64,000 bases of DNA from a virus. This document shows, one piece after another, positions 22,375 to 31,321 of the stretch. Where the stretch lies: the IMG/VR virus record IMGVR_UViG_3300023223_000669, positions 1 through 64,000 of that record; one strand, 5' to 3'. Below the pieces are notes generated by a model. That model did not search any database. It worked only from the letters and a program-made list of their open reading frames with translations, and was not told where the DNA came from. A program made the position numbers and the translations under genes. Position 1 is the stretch's first letter, and each line of letters opens with the position of its first letter.

Positions 22375-22693
22375 TGTTCGAAGTGAGGCCCTGCCCCACA
22401 CGTCGCTCATACCGGCTGTCACGGTCCACCCTAGGTTGCCTATCCCTGGGTTCGGACAGCCCGTCCATGAGATAAGGGTGGCTAAGAGTCGCACTCTACG
22501 AGCGGACGCTTCGCGTCTCCGCTCGTGTGAATGATCCCAAGTTGTCGCATCGGCCTTGGCTCCTATGGGAGCCTGCCTAGCCGGGGTATGACCCGCCCCA
22601 TGATCGTCTTTATCGACCCGGTTGTTCGGAGGTCCGGTGCTGGTATCCTACCAGCGGAGGTCGGCTTGAGCCTGTTGGAAACCGGACCCTAGT
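22375..22693 (-). ncRNA. leader of the tRNA-island transcript, hairpin-rich
   Basis: Starts at the promoter 22694-22721. The first 60 nt form a tRNA-like minihelix: GTCCGGT/ACCGGAC plus T-like arm GCTGG-TAGGATA-CCAGC, but no CCA and no room for D and anticodon arms. A long hairpin follows near 22498-22524 (CGAGCGGA arms). No credible ORF. Confidence 0.45.
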
Positions 22694-22721
22694 ATTATAC
22701 ACTCATATCGCGTCTTGTCAA
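22694..22721 (-). promoter_or_regulatory. sigma70-like promoter of the tRNA island
   Basis: TTGACA-N16-TATAAT reading left into the island. Confidence 0.82.
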
Positions 22722-22758
22722 GTGATTTTTTGAGAACTTTCGGTATTTAAGTTGAGGA

Positions 22759-22782
22759 GGCAGAGCCCGCGACGGCTCTGCC
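22759..22782 (-). terminator. hairpin after rIIB
   Basis: GGCAGAGCC/GGCTCTGCC with a 6-nt loop; no U-run, so factor-independent termination is unsure. Confidence 0.5.
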
Positions 22783-22808
22783 CCCTCTGACACACAAGGA
22801 GATTAAGC

Positions 22809-23654
22809 TTAGTTCAGGTTCAAGTAGTCGTCGTCGTAGTCGTCCAGGTCACCGTCTTCCAGCATGTCGTCAACGTGGACAGCCACAGGCTCCCGGAACA
22901 GCGGTTCGGTCAGGAGGTTGGCCTCCACGCGGATCACTTCGTACCTGCACACCCGAAGCTTTTCACCGCCATCGAAGGGTACTGAAACGGCGTCAGCGGG
23001 ATCGACCTTGACAATCACGACCGTCTGGCCCCAATTAGCAGCGTAGCGTTGAGAGCCAACGTGGAAGCCGTTGGAGCAGGACCGGCGAGCGTCGTCGTCC
23101 ACGTCGTTCCGTGCCATTTCCAGGACTTGTCCAGGAGTGTTATCAAACTTGCTAGTGCGACGATCCGTGAAATCCTCGTTCACGCCCTTGTAGCCAATGA
23201 AGCAGCCGTCTTTGGTGATCGGCATGCCTTCGTTTTCAAGGAAGCCATAAAGTTCCTCGACAGCACGGCGAGACGGGTTAGCCATCAGCCGCTCCAGGAA
23301 ACGGACAAGCGGCATGTAGGGTAGACCATCACGATAAAACTCAGCGATACGCTTGGTCACGGAGTTGTGGATCTGCTCACCGTTGAAGATAACCTCTCCG
23401 AACCCGTTAACGCTAATATTGCCCTCGGTGTAGGTGGTGATGGCTCGCGGCACGTCCACGAGTGCGGGCAGGCTGGCCCAATCCTCGTCACGAATTGCTT
23501 CCAGGATGGAGCCGTGATTCGGATGGCCCGTGCCGATGGCGTGAGTTTCATCCTCAAGGATCAGCGTGATGTTTTTGTCATGACTCACCATCCATGCGGG
23601 AGCCTCGACGGCAATAGTGCTTTCGAGCACTTTCTTTTTAAACCATTTGAACAT
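22809..23654 (-). CDS. rIIB: rIIB-like protein
   Basis: 281 residues. Matches T4 rIIB over its C-terminal two thirds: PRAITTYTEGNISVNGFGEV, LVRFLERLMANPSRRAVEEL, ITKDGCFIGYKGV, DNTPGQVLEM, SCSNGFHVGSQRY and VKVDPADAVSVP. It lacks T4 rIIB's N-terminal HTH. Acidic C-terminus (DDMLEDGDLDDYDDD). Two nt downstream of rIIA. rII proteins act at the membrane/nucleoid and block superinfection exclusion systems in T4; here the role is inferred. Confidence 0.92.
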   Translation of the reverse strand: MFKWFKKKVLESTIAVEAPAWMVSHDKNITLILEDETHAIGTGHPNHGSILEAIRDEDWASLPALVDVPRAITTYTEGNISVNGFGEVIFNGEQIHNSVTKRIAEFYRDGLPYMPLVRFLERLMANPSRRAVEELYGFLENEGMPITKDGCFIGYKGVNEDFTDRRTSKFDNTPGQVLEMARNDVDDDARRSCSNGFHVGSQRYAANWGQTVVIVKVDPADAVSVPFDGGEKLRVCRYEVIRVEANLLTEPLFREPVAVHVDDMLEDGDLDDYDDDYLNLN

Positions 23655-23656
23655 GA

Positions 23657-25615
23657 TTAGTTCCCCTTGTTAGTTTCGATTAGTTTGATGTAGTTGGTTA
23701 TGTCTTTGATTTCCGCGTAGTGAAGATCAACGTTTGCGAGTAGCGGATATCGTTTCTTGAAATTGTCTTGGAAGTCAGCCGCATCGTTGGGCACTTCCAC
23801 TCCGAATGTAACGAATAGTTGCTTGATTGTGTAATTGATTTCCTGAGCCTTCGACATAGCGATTAGATTATCGCAAGTATCAGAAAGTCCAGCGATTGCT
23901 TTGAGTAGTGCATTAGGAGTGCTTCCGTCCCAATCGTGATGGAAGCGAGCCCGCTCGAACTCGGTCAAACCTGCGACTTTTACTTTAGCAAATTCCTTGG
24001 CCTTCTCTTCCAGGTTTTCCAGTCCCAATTGATCGCAGATACGCTTATAGTGCTTGTCGGCAATACCGTAAATCTTGGTGTAACCAAGTGCCTGAGCGAT
24101 TGAGTAAATGGTACCCGTTGTGGTGTGCGAGGCGTCCCGCCAGATTACTTGGAAGCCCTTGCGAGGTACCGCGATAGCTCCCGATGTATCCGGGTCGTCG
24201 TCCAGCATGGTTTTCCATCTGTCGGTTTGACGAGTAGCGTTAGGGTGAACCAACAGCTTCACGAAGGAACGTGGGCCGGTATAGCCACCGGCACGGCTCT
24301 GCTTCGGCACGTTGGGCAGGGCAGACATTGTGATGGTCACGGCTCCGAAGAGTTCCGCGAACCGTGCCGGGTCTTCGATTTCGCAAAGGAAGCACTTGGC
24401 ACCGTTCCGATTTGCCATGAGCCAATGACGTAGCCGGTTCTTGTCAGCTTGCTTGATCTTTCCATCGGGAAGATCGTTTTCTACAAAGATATATGTAGAG
24501 TTGCTTGAAGGACGAATTTCAGAATCCCACCTACGTCCACCCAGGAACAGTTTGTTTCGGTTAATCATCAAGTCCGTCAGGCGATACTTGTCTTCTTCGC
24601 ATAGATTGATCCCGCTAGCAGAGTAACTCACCGTCAGCAAGCTACTATAAGTCCGCAGAGCGATGATTTTTTCAATCTGGATTGTGTAGTTCTTTAGCTT
24701 TTCGTCAATGTCTTTGCGAGCAGCAGCCACGGCAATATCGACAAGTTTTTGGATATGGGTTTTTGTTCTGTCGTCGTAGTGAAGCTCCTCACGGCTGGCG
24801 GCCACTTCACAGGTACCAATATCGGTATACAGAACTAACACACAATCGAATCCAAGGTCGCTATGAGTCGCGGCGGAGTCTGCCGTGTAGCAAACGTTAC
24901 CCATAACCACATTGATCTTGCCAGGAGTACCAGCTTCGCGGCATCGCATTTCGAAAAACTCATATCCATCACCCTGGAGGGCGGGCGTGGGATCAGGGAT
25001 GTCCAAGCGGTGCCCTGTCACGTTCGGGCGAGGCGTGAAAAAGCGATATACTTTTTGGCCTGCCTCATGAAAGTCACGATGATCGCCGAGCTTTACCTCA
25101 ATCTTGATTTCAAGACCGTTCGGCCGATCGGTGGCTGCTTCGTTTAGTAAAGCTATAGCCGGTTCACCACTTTCGCTTTTGAAAGCCGAATAAACGTACA
25201 TCGTACCGTAGTAGTACGAGGTCACGGTGAACATGTCCGTGTAGGAAAAGGGCGACTTCGAACCCAGCCCCAATGCACCCGTGTAATTATTGGAATCGTT
25301 ACGAGTACTTTGGAAGTACGTCGTGTAGATGGTCTCAAGGTCTTCTTGGGACAGGCCGGTGCCGAAGTCACGGATCGAAAAATACGGATCCATTGAATTC
25401 GGCATGTGAACGTCGAAGTTCTTATCGGTGGTGCCTGCATCGACATGAGCGTCGGCGGCGTTCGTGGAAAGCTCCCGAACGATGGCAAGGATCGGATCTG
25501 TGTAGATCCGAGACGACAAAATCTTGAAGGCTTGAGGAGATGCAGCGATCTTGAAGCTTGTTTCGCGGAAAGCTTCCGACCGCTGAACGTCGCGGTTTTC
25601 AGTAGTCAGTTTCAT
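23657..25615 (-). CDS. rIIA: rIIA-like protein (GHKL ATPase)
   Basis: 652 residues. N-terminal GHKL ATPase fold: ELSTNAADAHVDAG (N box), FSIRDFGTGLSQEDL (G1), GALGLGSKSPFSY (G2). This is the T4 rIIA arrangement. Sigma70-like promoter with AAAGGA ribosome site upstream. Partner of rIIB. Confidence 0.94.
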   Translation of the reverse strand: MKLTTENRDVQRSEAFRETSFKIAASPQAFKILSSRIYTDPILAIVRELSTNAADAHVDAGTTDKNFDVHMPNSMDPYFSIRDFGTGLSQEDLETIYTTYFQSTRNDSNNYTGALGLGSKSPFSYTDMFTVTSYYYGTMYVYSAFKSESGEPAIALLNEAATDRPNGLEIKIEVKLGDHRDFHEAGQKVYRFFTPRPNVTGHRLDIPDPTPALQGDGYEFFEMRCREAGTPGKINVVMGNVCYTADSAATHSDLGFDCVLVLYTDIGTCEVAASREELHYDDRTKTHIQKLVDIAVAAARKDIDEKLKNYTIQIEKIIALRTYSSLLTVSYSASGINLCEEDKYRLTDLMINRNKLFLGGRRWDSEIRPSSNSTYIFVENDLPDGKIKQADKNRLRHWLMANRNGAKCFLCEIEDPARFAELFGAVTITMSALPNVPKQSRAGGYTGPRSFVKLLVHPNATRQTDRWKTMLDDDPDTSGAIAVPRKGFQVIWRDASHTTTGTIYSIAQALGYTKIYGIADKHYKRICDQLGLENLEEKAKEFAKVKVAGLTEFERARFHHDWDGSTPNALLKAIAGLSDTCDNLIAMSKAQEINYTIKQLFVTFGVEVPNDAADFQDNFKKRYPLLANVDLHYAEIKDITNYIKLIETNKGN

Positions 25616-25648
25616 GGTGTGTCCTTTGTGTGTCTCAACGAACGCTAC

Positions 25649-25676
25649 ATTATACCACCTTCGCTGGCAATGTCAA
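25649..25676 (-). promoter_or_regulatory. sigma70-like promoter of rIIA-rIIB
   Basis: TTGACA-N16-TATAAT. The -10 contains the stop codon of the upstream gene. Here a 33-nt leader with AAAGGA precedes the ATG. Confidence 0.85.
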
Positions 25677-26018
25677 GGTCATCTTTAAAATAGTGATTCG
25701 TGTTGCCTTTCCTTTACCAGCGAAGAAGTCGGTAAATCCTTCTGGTATCCACAGGCCGGGTTTATCTACAAGCGTGGACAATCTCCTAGGAAAGTTTTTG
25801 AAGGTGGCCAAGCGACATTCACCCCAGCCATTCTTTCTAGCTGCCGTTGTGCTTGGGAAAACTCCTGTCAGTTTCAGGATTTCAGGAAAAGTTATCTGAT
25901 CGGGAGGCTCTAGGAAAAACTCATCCCGATTGAGAGGTCCGAAAAGGACCTCCCAATCGGGGGTCGTCCAACGATCACCGATCAGGAAGTTCCATTCCTT
26001 TTCTACTACACGTTTCAC
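25650..26018 (-). CDS. hypothetical protein
   Basis: 122 residues from GTG (M-K-R-V-V-E-K-E-W-N), 6 nt after a TATACT box, instead of the longer ATG frame that runs through the promoter. Contains ITFPEILKLTGVFPSTTAARKNGWG, which looks like a small winged or HTH fold. Its stop lies in the -10 of the rIIA promoter. Confidence 0.72.
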   Translation of the reverse strand: MKRVVEKEWNFLIGDRWTTPDWEVLFGPLNRDEFFLEPPDQITFPEILKLTGVFPSTTAARKNGWGECRLATFKNFPRRLSTLVDKPGLWIPEGFTDFFAGKGKATRITILKMTLTLPAKVV

Positions 26019-26024
26019 GCAGGG

Positions 26025-26053
26025 AGTATACCCTACCGGATGCGGTAAAGCAA
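26025..26053 (-). promoter_or_regulatory. sigma70-like promoter
   Basis: TTGCTT-N17-TATACT; GTG start 6 nt after the -10. Confidence 0.75.
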
Positions 26054-26092
26054 GGCCGTTCCACGAAATCTTCAAATATCACAGTTCACGTT

Positions 26093-26101
26093 TAGTGTAT
26101 T
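26093..26101 (+). promoter_or_regulatory. TAGTGTATT motif, probable late promoter
   Basis: Then GTGGAGG and the HNH ATG at 26120. Confidence 0.65.
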
Positions 26102-26119
26102 AATACGTGGAGGTCGATT

Positions 26120-26680
26120 ATGAACATTAAGTATTCAAAATGTAAGAAACCTAATATCTGCAAGTGGTGTCGAGCTGAGTATCCTAATTATGCCACTATT
26201 GATGGTAAACGTGTACGGTTAGCTGGGCGACGTTATTGTTTAACGTGTTCTCCATATACTGGTAAACGCAATAACCCAAGACCATACACACGTAAAAATA
26301 AAACAATAGATGGGATAGAACACAAGTGGTGCCCATATCAAAAACATTGGGCACCTTATAATAATTTTGGATTATTCGAAAGAAATGATAGACAAGAATA
26401 TCAAAGTTACTGTCGCGACTGCCAGCGATCTAGAGCATCGCAATTGCAATCAGACTTTAAAAGAAAAATCGTAGAATACTTTGGCAATAGATGTTGCGAC
26501 TGTGATGGTGTTTTTTATGATTGTGTTTATGATTGTCACCACATAGATCCCAGCAAAAAAAGCTTTAAGTTATCTTCGCCTAAAGCTCTTCGTTTGTCGT
26601 GGCGGAAAGTTAAAGAAGAACTTGATAAATGCGTACTTCTTTGTGCTAATTGCCATCGCATTAGACATCATCATGTGTGA
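26120..26680 (+). CDS. HNH endonuclease
   Basis: 186 residues; N-terminal zinc module shared with the gene at 32048 (KCKKPNICKWC...YCLTCSPY), second knuckle WCPYQ/YCRDCQ, HNH core CCDCDGVFYD, YDCHHIDPSKK, LDKCVLLCANCHRIRHH. GGAGG ribosome site. Convergent with the minus operon. Confidence 0.88.
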   Translation: MNIKYSKCKKPNICKWCRAEYPNYATIDGKRVRLAGRRYCLTCSPYTGKRNNPRPYTRKNKTIDGIEHKWCPYQKHWAPYNNFGLFERNDRQEYQSYCRDCQRSRASQLQSDFKRKIVEYFGNRCCDCDGVFYDCVYDCHHIDPSKKSFKLSSPKALRLSWRKVKEELDKCVLLCANCHRIRHHHV

Positions 26681-26681
26681 A

Positions 26682-26954
26682 TCAGGGTTTCAAGAATTCT
26701 TCTTTGTTGATTGACATTACGACTTTTCTATAAACACCTAATCCTTGTGGAGCAATATTCAAATACGCTAGAAAATGCCCTTTGCATAGAAAGTCAACAT
26801 GCGGACAACTACCACTTTTATCTAATAATTGCCATTTGCTATTGTCTAAGTTGACGGTAAATACTTGCAATATTTGATCATTGTGTACCCAGGCAATTTT
26901 ATTGCCTGGGTACACATTATAAATCAATGGGCTGTTATCTAGAAGCATGTTCAT
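26682..26954 (-). CDS. hypothetical protein
   Basis: 90 residues, beta-rich, no known family. Overlaps the NMNAT fusion stop by 4 nt, so it is the third gene of the NAD-salvage operon. Confidence 0.65.
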   Translation of the reverse strand: MNMLLDNSPLIYNVYPGNKIAWVHNDQILQVFTVNLDNSKWQLLDKSGSCPHVDFLCKGHFLAYLNIAPQGLGVYRKVVMSINKEEFLKP

Positions 26955-28531
26955 TTGATACGATATAGCACATCAGTCCCACGCACTAGTTTTCTGTTTA
27001 CACTGGTACTCTTTATAAAGATATCCCAGTTACCAAAGTTACCTGGCTTGACTCTCACCCTGGCACTCGTCGGCATACCGATAAGGGCTCGGGCTTCATG
27101 TCCACCGTAGATAGCTCCCGAGGACTTATCCCTAACGACAAGATCCTTAGCGGGTTGCACGTCTTCGGGCTTAGTCAATTGATAGTAGGCAAGGCCGACG
27201 CCGTATACACCACCGGCCTGACGACCGAAGGTTTTATTGCGTGACATACGGTCTTCTACGAAATCACGGATCTGCCACTCGACACCACCAGCAGCAGCGT
27301 TGTCAACCTTGAGAGCCCTGAAAGTAGAAGAGACATCGTTCATGTTACGAATATCCGAGTCCGCGACTCGTTCACCATATAGCCGGTGAGTTACAATGTA
27401 CTTAGCGATTGAGTTTGTTAGGAAAGAATGCTCGCCTGGAAATATAGCCTCGCGAACAGCCGTCGAGTTATGATTTTCGAATCTCTCTGGATCTAACACT
27501 CTAAAGTTTAGATGTGCAGAAACAGGAGTCTCAGTTATGACTTCGTTATCCCTAGGCATGATGTAAAAACCAGCATGGGTTAGTTCCTTGCCAAGCCACT
27601 TGTGGCTCGGGTACTGGTGAGCCGCGATGGTCGCGTTCCATGCATCGGCCCCTACCAAGAAACTCCAATGGTAATCATCGCTAGGCACATAACTTCTAAT
27701 GAGCTTATGTTTTTGCCAAAATATGGGTGCTTGCGTAATCAACGTAGGCTTACCCTCCAGGTCCAACATGCGTACCCGGTGGAGTAGGTCTTCGATATCC
27801 ATACTGCCCTTATAGCAATGCCCTTGAGAAATCTCGAAAAGTTCACCAGCCTCAATATGCTTACGAGTCGGTGGGTTGAACGCACCAGGATAGATGACTT
27901 CGTACCGACGTAGGTAGTCTGTGACCCTATGGAATAGTCCTTTATGGTATACTAGAGCAGTATCCTCACTCAGCAAGAGTAGACGCTCGAAATCACTAAT
28001 ACCAGGAGCATATAGTACGTCAATGCGTGCAAAGTTGAGGTCCGCATTGACCCGGCTAAGTTTCGAGGCCCAGGATTCAGTACTCAATAGACAACCATCG
28101 AGGAACCACTGAGCGAGACATGCGACCCGATCGCCTAGCCTAGTCCTATTGAAACGAACGCCACTAAGGGCAAAATGCATATATGCTTCCCATTCATCAG
28201 TCACAAGATACATCCATCCATGTGACTTACGATCACGATAATGGGCTCCGGTAATTGCAAAACCAAACCGGCTCTGCGGCGGTTCGTATTCCGATAGGTT
28301 CTCTTTGGCTCTAATGTGATTACATTTGGCCAAAAAACCAGCATTATCGAGAGACACACCCCTCATGCCATGCGGCCTATCCAGGCCAGCATAATCGCAG
28401 TTAACGCCAATTACAGTTTGAGATGCACCCGGCACCCGGAGGAATCTGGAGCTAAACTCCAGTCCCATGCCAGCCTCAGAGATCACGCCCTGCCAGGACG
28501 AAGAGTTAAGTCTATTAGCAAAGTCTTGCAT
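26951..28531 (-). CDS. CinA-like/NMN adenylyltransferase fusion protein
   Basis: 526 residues. Residues about 1-150 resemble the CinA C-terminal (PncC) domain: SSWQGVISEAGMGLEFSSRF, VPGASQTVIGVNCDYA. Residues about 215-385 form a nucleotidyltransferase of the NMNAT class: YPGAFNPPTRKHIEAGELFE (the GxFxPxHxGH-type motif, with one His altered), SFLVGADAW and NSTAVREAIF (ISSTxxR-type). The C-terminal 140 residues are unassigned (TFRALKVDNAAAGGVEWQIR; GGHEARALIG). With the NAMPT next door it would make NAD from nicotinamide. PncC normally deamidates NMN, so the first domain may be catalytically changed. Confidence 0.83.
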   Translation of the reverse strand: MQDFANRLNSSSWQGVISEAGMGLEFSSRFLRVPGASQTVIGVNCDYAGLDRPHGMRGVSLDNAGFLAKCNHIRAKENLSEYEPPQSRFGFAITGAHYRDRKSHGWMYLVTDEWEAYMHFALSGVRFNRTRLGDRVACLAQWFLDGCLLSTESWASKLSRVNADLNFARIDVLYAPGISDFERLLLLSEDTALVYHKGLFHRVTDYLRRYEVIYPGAFNPPTRKHIEAGELFEISQGHCYKGSMDIEDLLHRVRMLDLEGKPTLITQAPIFWQKHKLIRSYVPSDDYHWSFLVGADAWNATIAAHQYPSHKWLGKELTHAGFYIMPRDNEVITETPVSAHLNFRVLDPERFENHNSTAVREAIFPGEHSFLTNSIAKYIVTHRLYGERVADSDIRNMNDVSSTFRALKVDNAAAGGVEWQIRDFVEDRMSRNKTFGRQAGGVYGVGLAYYQLTKPEDVQPAKDLVVRDKSSGAIYGGHEARALIGMPTSARVRVKPGNFGNWDIFIKSTSVNRKLVRGTDVLYRIK

Positions 28532-30111
28532 TACGACACCGTGATAAGATCCTTGAGAGCATAGTGCGGGCCGGTCGAATTCAGATCAGACAAAGCACGC
28601 ACATTGTCCAGGGTTTCATGGTACATGATTTCGCCATTAAAGAACTTAGTAGTAAGGAAGTTCTGGAAGACGCTGCCTTCGCCAGTACGACCTTGCAGCA
28701 GCCTCAGTTGTTTCTCTGTACCAGTAATGATCTCACCAGGCACGCTACGGAACACGGCGAGACGACCACGCTTTGAATTCTTGGTCGGATCGGTTGCGGG
28801 TTGCTTGAACACGTCTCGCCACTCACCGCCACTTTTCATAGCAGAACACTTGATGGCGAAGCGTTGCGTGTCGCGGGTGAAGTCCTGTAGAAGTCCACCG
28901 CCAGAGCCAAAGGCAATGTTATCCGCAGAAATACCTTCGTCTTTGAAGGCCCGCAAGATAACGCCAACGGTATGGTCAGGAATACGAATGAGATTATCTT
29001 TAATCTCTAGGGCACGTTCAAATTCCTGAGCACGGATAGCAGCCTCTAATTCTTCGTTGTGTGGATTCATACTATCCAGCCACTTGATGCCGTCACCCTG
29101 GATCATACGGACATAATCGGGTAGCACACGGAACCCCTTAGCGTTTTCTTCGCTGCCGAATACACTCTCGATAGCATGGAATACGTCAATATCAATGTCC
29201 GGAATGTCGCCAGAGTCGGGACGGATCACAACCGTTCCTTCACGTTCTCTAATCATTTTAAGAATATCAGGGTTCCCACCGATCACGTCCGTCACGAACC
29301 GGAACATATCGTAGGAGTCGCCTACCATTGCGACGAGGCCAGTCGGGTGTGCTTGCAGGACGCGACGTACGATGTTGGCCTCGCCAGTCGGACCTTCGGC
29401 CGTCATGACAGAGTGCTCGGTTGCAGGGATAGAGAAGCCCGCCATGTCTGCACTATAGTATTGACGCAGGAGAGCGATAGCAGCCATGTTATCTGTACCC
29501 AACGCTCCCGTAGCCAGGTGAGCAGCACCAGCTAGGGCAGCGGTTTCAAGCGAAGACACGCCACGGAAACCAAAGTCATGAAGCTTGAAGGGAAGGCCAG
29601 CCATGTCACCAGTGAGATCCAGGTACTTAGCAATGATCTGTCTCACGGCACGGCTACCAGTGGCAACCGTAGTCGGAGACCAAATCTGCGAAAGCATGGT
29701 CTCTAGGTAGTTCGTCAGGAACGCTGTACGCTCACCACCAGTGTTTTCAATGGTGAATAGTGCAGTAGACTCGGGCACCACCATGCCCTCGGGTAAAGCA
29801 GCAATACGAACAGGAAGATGACCCTGATGCTCGTTGAGAATGTACTCCCAACCAGCACGATTAAATATGTCTGCTCGTCCAAAATGGGCCTCACAGACAG
29901 CAGCGGCTTCGTCGATTTTATCTTGTGTCACGACATGGCCAGTGAAATATCTTGCAAGAATATATTGGAGGCCAAAAAAGCAAGTTTCAGGAAATCTTGC
30001 ACCGATCCTGGGTTCACAATAGCTATAAACAGCTTCGGTTCCCTCTGGATAAAACTTATGATGACTATGTTTATACGAATCTGAGCCAAAAGCAACGATA
30101 TTGAAATTCAT
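28531..30111 (-). CDS. nadV: nicotinamide phosphoribosyltransferase
   Basis: 526 residues, NAMPT/NadV family of type II phosphoribosyltransferases. FGSDSYKHSHHKFYPEGTE at the start, EPRIGARF, a central KLHDFGFRGVSSLETAALAG, VVIRPDSGD (PRPP site), and FGSGGGLLQDF. Makes NMN from nicotinamide and PRPP. Shares one base with the next gene (TAATG), so translation is coupled to the NMNAT fusion. Nampt plus NMNAT is the phage NARP2-type NAD-rebuilding pair. Confidence 0.94.
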   Translation of the reverse strand: MNFNIVAFGSDSYKHSHHKFYPEGTEAVYSYCEPRIGARFPETCFFGLQYILARYFTGHVVTQDKIDEAAAVCEAHFGRADIFNRAGWEYILNEHQGHLPVRIAALPEGMVVPESTALFTIENTGGERTAFLTNYLETMLSQIWSPTTVATGSRAVRQIIAKYLDLTGDMAGLPFKLHDFGFRGVSSLETAALAGAAHLATGALGTDNMAAIALLRQYYSADMAGFSIPATEHSVMTAEGPTGEANIVRRVLQAHPTGLVAMVGDSYDMFRFVTDVIGGNPDILKMIREREGTVVIRPDSGDIPDIDIDVFHAIESVFGSEENAKGFRVLPDYVRMIQGDGIKWLDSMNPHNEELEAAIRAQEFERALEIKDNLIRIPDHTVGVILRAFKDEGISADNIAFGSGGGLLQDFTRDTQRFAIKCSAMKSGGEWRDVFKQPATDPTKNSKRGRLAVFRSVPGEIITGTEKQLRLLQGRTGEGSVFQNFLTTKFFNGEIMYHETLDNVRALSDLNSTGPHYALKDLITVS

Positions 30112-30689
30112 AATTGTAATATAGCGTGAATGTAATTGATCGTTATAAGTTGATCTTGATTGTAAAAATCTTCTGGAAAACGATCGCCCTTGATTGTGTT
30201 ACACATCTTACATAATAAGGTCGCATTGTTGAGATTTAAACCAAATCCTTTTGCGAGTGGGTAGTGATGATCGATCTGTAATTCTATTTTAGAACTACAG
30301 TTGAAGCATTGATTACAAAATATACGCCGTGTTGTTTCGATAAGATATTGGGTTACTTGAGCATCTAAGTTACGCTGACGTTCTCTTCTGTTGTGTGCAT
30401 AAATTTGATTGGCGGCTTTACCTTTTTGGCTTTTCTTATAAAACCTGCGTGATGCTTTTCTTTTTTCTGAACGTCTATATCGTTTTTGTGCTTTGAGACA
30501 TGCTTTTTTGCCATTTTCGGTGCGAATATAGTTTTGTCTTGTTAATTTCCCTGTGCTAGTGTTTTGATATCTTTTTTGGTTATGCCGTACACAGTCTTTG
30601 TACCACGGTCTTAGGCCATCACGTTTTTGAATATCTTTGTAATAATCATTTTCGTGTTGCCAAAGTTTGCACTTGGTACATTGTTTCAT
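30108..30689 (-). CDS. HNH endonuclease
   Basis: 193 residues: MKQCTKCKLWQ, a long Lys/Arg/Gln-rich middle with repeats (RRSEKRKASRRFYKKSQKGK), then HNH CNQCFNCSSKIELQIDHHYP and LLCKMCNTIKGDR. Inserted between the Nudix and NAMPT genes with overlaps at both ends, so it rides in the operon. Confidence 0.86.
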   Translation of the reverse strand: MKQCTKCKLWQHENDYYKDIQKRDGLRPWYKDCVRHNQKRYQNTSTGKLTRQNYIRTENGKKACLKAQKRYRRSEKRKASRRFYKKSQKGKAANQIYAHNRRERQRNLDAQVTQYLIETTRRIFCNQCFNCSSKIELQIDHHYPLAKGFGLNLNNATLLCKMCNTIKGDRFPEDFYNQDQLITINYIHAILQL

Positions 30690-31321
30690 TATTCCCTTGT
30701 TGGTCTTTTTCCAGTACGATTGAAAATAAGGTAGTCGGTGATGATTTCTTGATGATCAAAACAGAGTGAGTCGATCATTGTGGCTCCAAGCTGTTTGGGG
30801 TCTACGATGCGTGCTTCTTTTGCATCATCAGCGGCTTCGGGATACCCTATTGCTTTAGCAATGTAGACGATACTGATAGCATGAAAACGACTGTCACGAC
30901 CAGGATTGGGGTAGGTATGAAATTGCTCTAGTTGCGTTATATGCAGACCAGTTTCCTCGGTAGCCTCACGGGCCGCAGCATCAATAGCACGTTCCCCAAT
31001 GTCTACGAAGCCGCCGGGGAGAGCCCAGCCTAGCGGTTCATTCACTCTGGAGATAAGTACAATACCATCTTTTCGGAGCATAGGCGTAGACGTACCATCT
31101 AGTCTGAGTTGTCCGAAAGGATAGAGATGCCAGTCTTGCATTTCGATGATGATATCGACTGTAACTTTCGGTGTTGTGTGGTGCCAATGCTTAGGTGCTT
31201 GATGGTGGCAATCGGGGTGAGTCTCGTCACAATAATCCTTATCTATCCCTGTAGCGGGACAAATATGCCAATCGTCCAATATATCAAGCCAATGAATATT
31301 CATTAGAAATTCACTTTTCAT
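30689..31321 (-). CDS. Nudix hydrolase
   Basis: 210 residues. N-terminal 60 residues with a Cys/His cluster (CPATGIDKDYCDETHPDCHHQ), then a Nudix box GGFVDIGERAIDAAAREATEETGLHI (GX5EX7REUXEEXGU). Similar to ADP-ribose or NADH pyrophosphatases of the NadM-Nudix type. Same operon as NAMPT and NMNAT; it could hydrolyse ADP-ribose or damaged dinucleotides. Start couples to the receiver-gene stop (ATGA). Confidence 0.9.
   Translation of the reverse strand: MKSEFLMNIHWLDILDDWHICPATGIDKDYCDETHPDCHHQAPKHWHHTTPKVTVDIIIEMQDWHLYPFGQLRLDGTSTPMLRKDGIVLISRVNEPLGWALPGGFVDIGERAIDAAAREATEETGLHITQLEQFHTYPNPGRDSRFHAISIVYIAKAIGYPEAADDAKEARIVDPKQLGATMIDSLCFDHQEIITDYLIFNRTGKRPTRE

Noticed and set aside
18525-22700. 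RNase P RNA, tmRNA or group I intron in the tRNA island
   Set aside because: No RNase P core motif, no tag-peptide frame joined to an Ala-type tRNA end, and no P/Q/R/S intron core were found by eye.
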